Below are positions 14,995 to 15,201 of a DNA stretch of 15,201 nt, in pieces. The DNA lies in NCBI GenBank assembly GCA_017472105.1, contig JAFUQY010000160.1, positions 1-15,201 of the forward strand, written 5' to 3'. The position numbers were made by a program, and so were the translations under genes. The notes under the pieces were generated by a model that searched no databases, was not told where the DNA came from, and was given only the letters and a program-made list of their open reading frames with translations. The DNA is from Clostridia bacterium (GTDB lineage: Bacteria > Bacillota_A > Clostridia > Oscillospirales > CAG-272). Position 1 is the stretch's first letter. Each line of letters begins with the position of its first letter.

Positions 14995-15035
14995 AAACAG
15001 AAAAACCGGAAATCTTCGGTAAAAAAGACTTCCGG
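14995..15035 (-). terminator. Terminator downstream of tRNA-Arg
   Basis: On the minus strand CCGGAA-G-TCTT pairs with AAGA-T-TTCCGG (15035-15006), followed by TTTTTCTGTTTT. It starts 9 bases after the tRNA 3' end. Confidence 0.87.
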
Positions 15036-15043
15036 CTTGCATC

Positions 15044-15119
15044 TGGTGTCCCAAAGAGGACTCGAACCTCCGATCTACCGCTTAGGAGGCGGTTGCGTTA
15101 TCCACTACGCTACTGGGAC
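15044..15119 (-). tRNA. tRNA-Arg (anticodon CCU)
   Basis: A complete 76-base cloverleaf. The acceptor arms are GTCCCAG and TTGGGAC, the discriminator is A, and CCA is encoded in the gene. The D arm has GCGT/ACGC, the anticodon stem ACCGC/GCGGT encloses the loop CTCCTAA, and the T arm is GGAGG-TTCGAGT-CCTCT. The anticodon CCT (complement of 15084-15086) reads the Arg codon AGG. It is a single-gene unit with its own promoter and terminator. Confidence 0.96.
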
Positions 15120-15128
15120 ATCCTTCGT

Positions 15129-15157
15129 ATTATACCACATTCCCGGGAATAATGCAA
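15129..15157 (-). promoter_or_regulatory. Promoter of tRNA-Arg
   Basis: TTGCAT at 15157-15152, a 17-base spacer, and TATAAT at 15134-15129 preceded by TGG (extended -10). The start site would be just upstream of the tRNA 5' end at 15119. The spacer holds a perfect 12-base palindrome, ATTCCCGGGAAT, at 15139-15150. Confidence 0.85.
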
Positions 15158-15201
15158 TAGTGACGGCGGAATTTTCTCACCCGCTCTTGCAAAATCCCGT
15201 C

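Noticed and set aside
15162..15201. Imperfect inverted repeat (GACGG...ATTTT with AAAATCCCGTC) at the right window edge
   Set aside because: Pairing needs a bulge of 3-4 bases, no T-run follows on the minus strand, and the plus-strand context is cut off. It may be part of an unseen neighbour.

Overview
The window looks like chromosomal DNA of an uncultured anaerobic Clostridia (Bacillota), probably a gut Oscillospirales- or Christensenellales-like lineage. This is inferred from a T-box leader, strong AGGAGG-type ribosome sites, fairly GC-rich coding DNA with AT-rich promoters, and protein families common in such genomes (DUF4838, DUF6171, YuiD-type PAP2, URO-D-like proteins). Every supported gene, including the tRNA, lies on the minus strand, so transcription runs from high to low coordinates.

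Right to left: a tRNA-Arg(CCU) with its own promoter and terminator (15157-14995). Next is a three-gene operon, MoxR AAA+ ATPase, DUF58 protein and membrane transglutaminase (14897-10843), closed by a strong terminator. Then comes a carbohydrate operon (10753-6265): a GH2 glycosidase, a GH51 alpha-L-arabinofuranosidase and a small Cys-rich DUF6171 protein, with its own promoter and terminator. The GH2 frame is broken by one in-frame TAG at 9731-9729, exactly where the family normally has a Trp.

A second metabolic operon follows (6229-1497): URO-D/MtaA-like protein, alpha/beta-hydrolase esterase, alkaline-phosphatase-superfamily enzyme and DUF4838 protein, again with its own promoter and terminator. 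None of the seven proteins in these two operons has a visible signal peptide. No transporter or regulator is present, so they probably work in the cytoplasm on imported, decorated oligosaccharides. That role is inferred.

At the left end are a YuiD/DUF212 membrane protein with a near-consensus promoter and then trpB, cut by the window edge. Upstream of trpB is a complete T-box riboswitch. Its candidate UGG specifier and UGGC T-box bulge both fit tRNA-Trp. Between the T-box terminator and trpB is a 10-codon open frame with a good ribosome site and one Trp codon.

The main points for a second look are the GH2 amber codon, the mini-ORF behind the T-box, and the unexplained URO-D/esterase/phosphatase/DUF4838 operon. 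I found no CRISPR array, insertion sequence, phage or defence gene.
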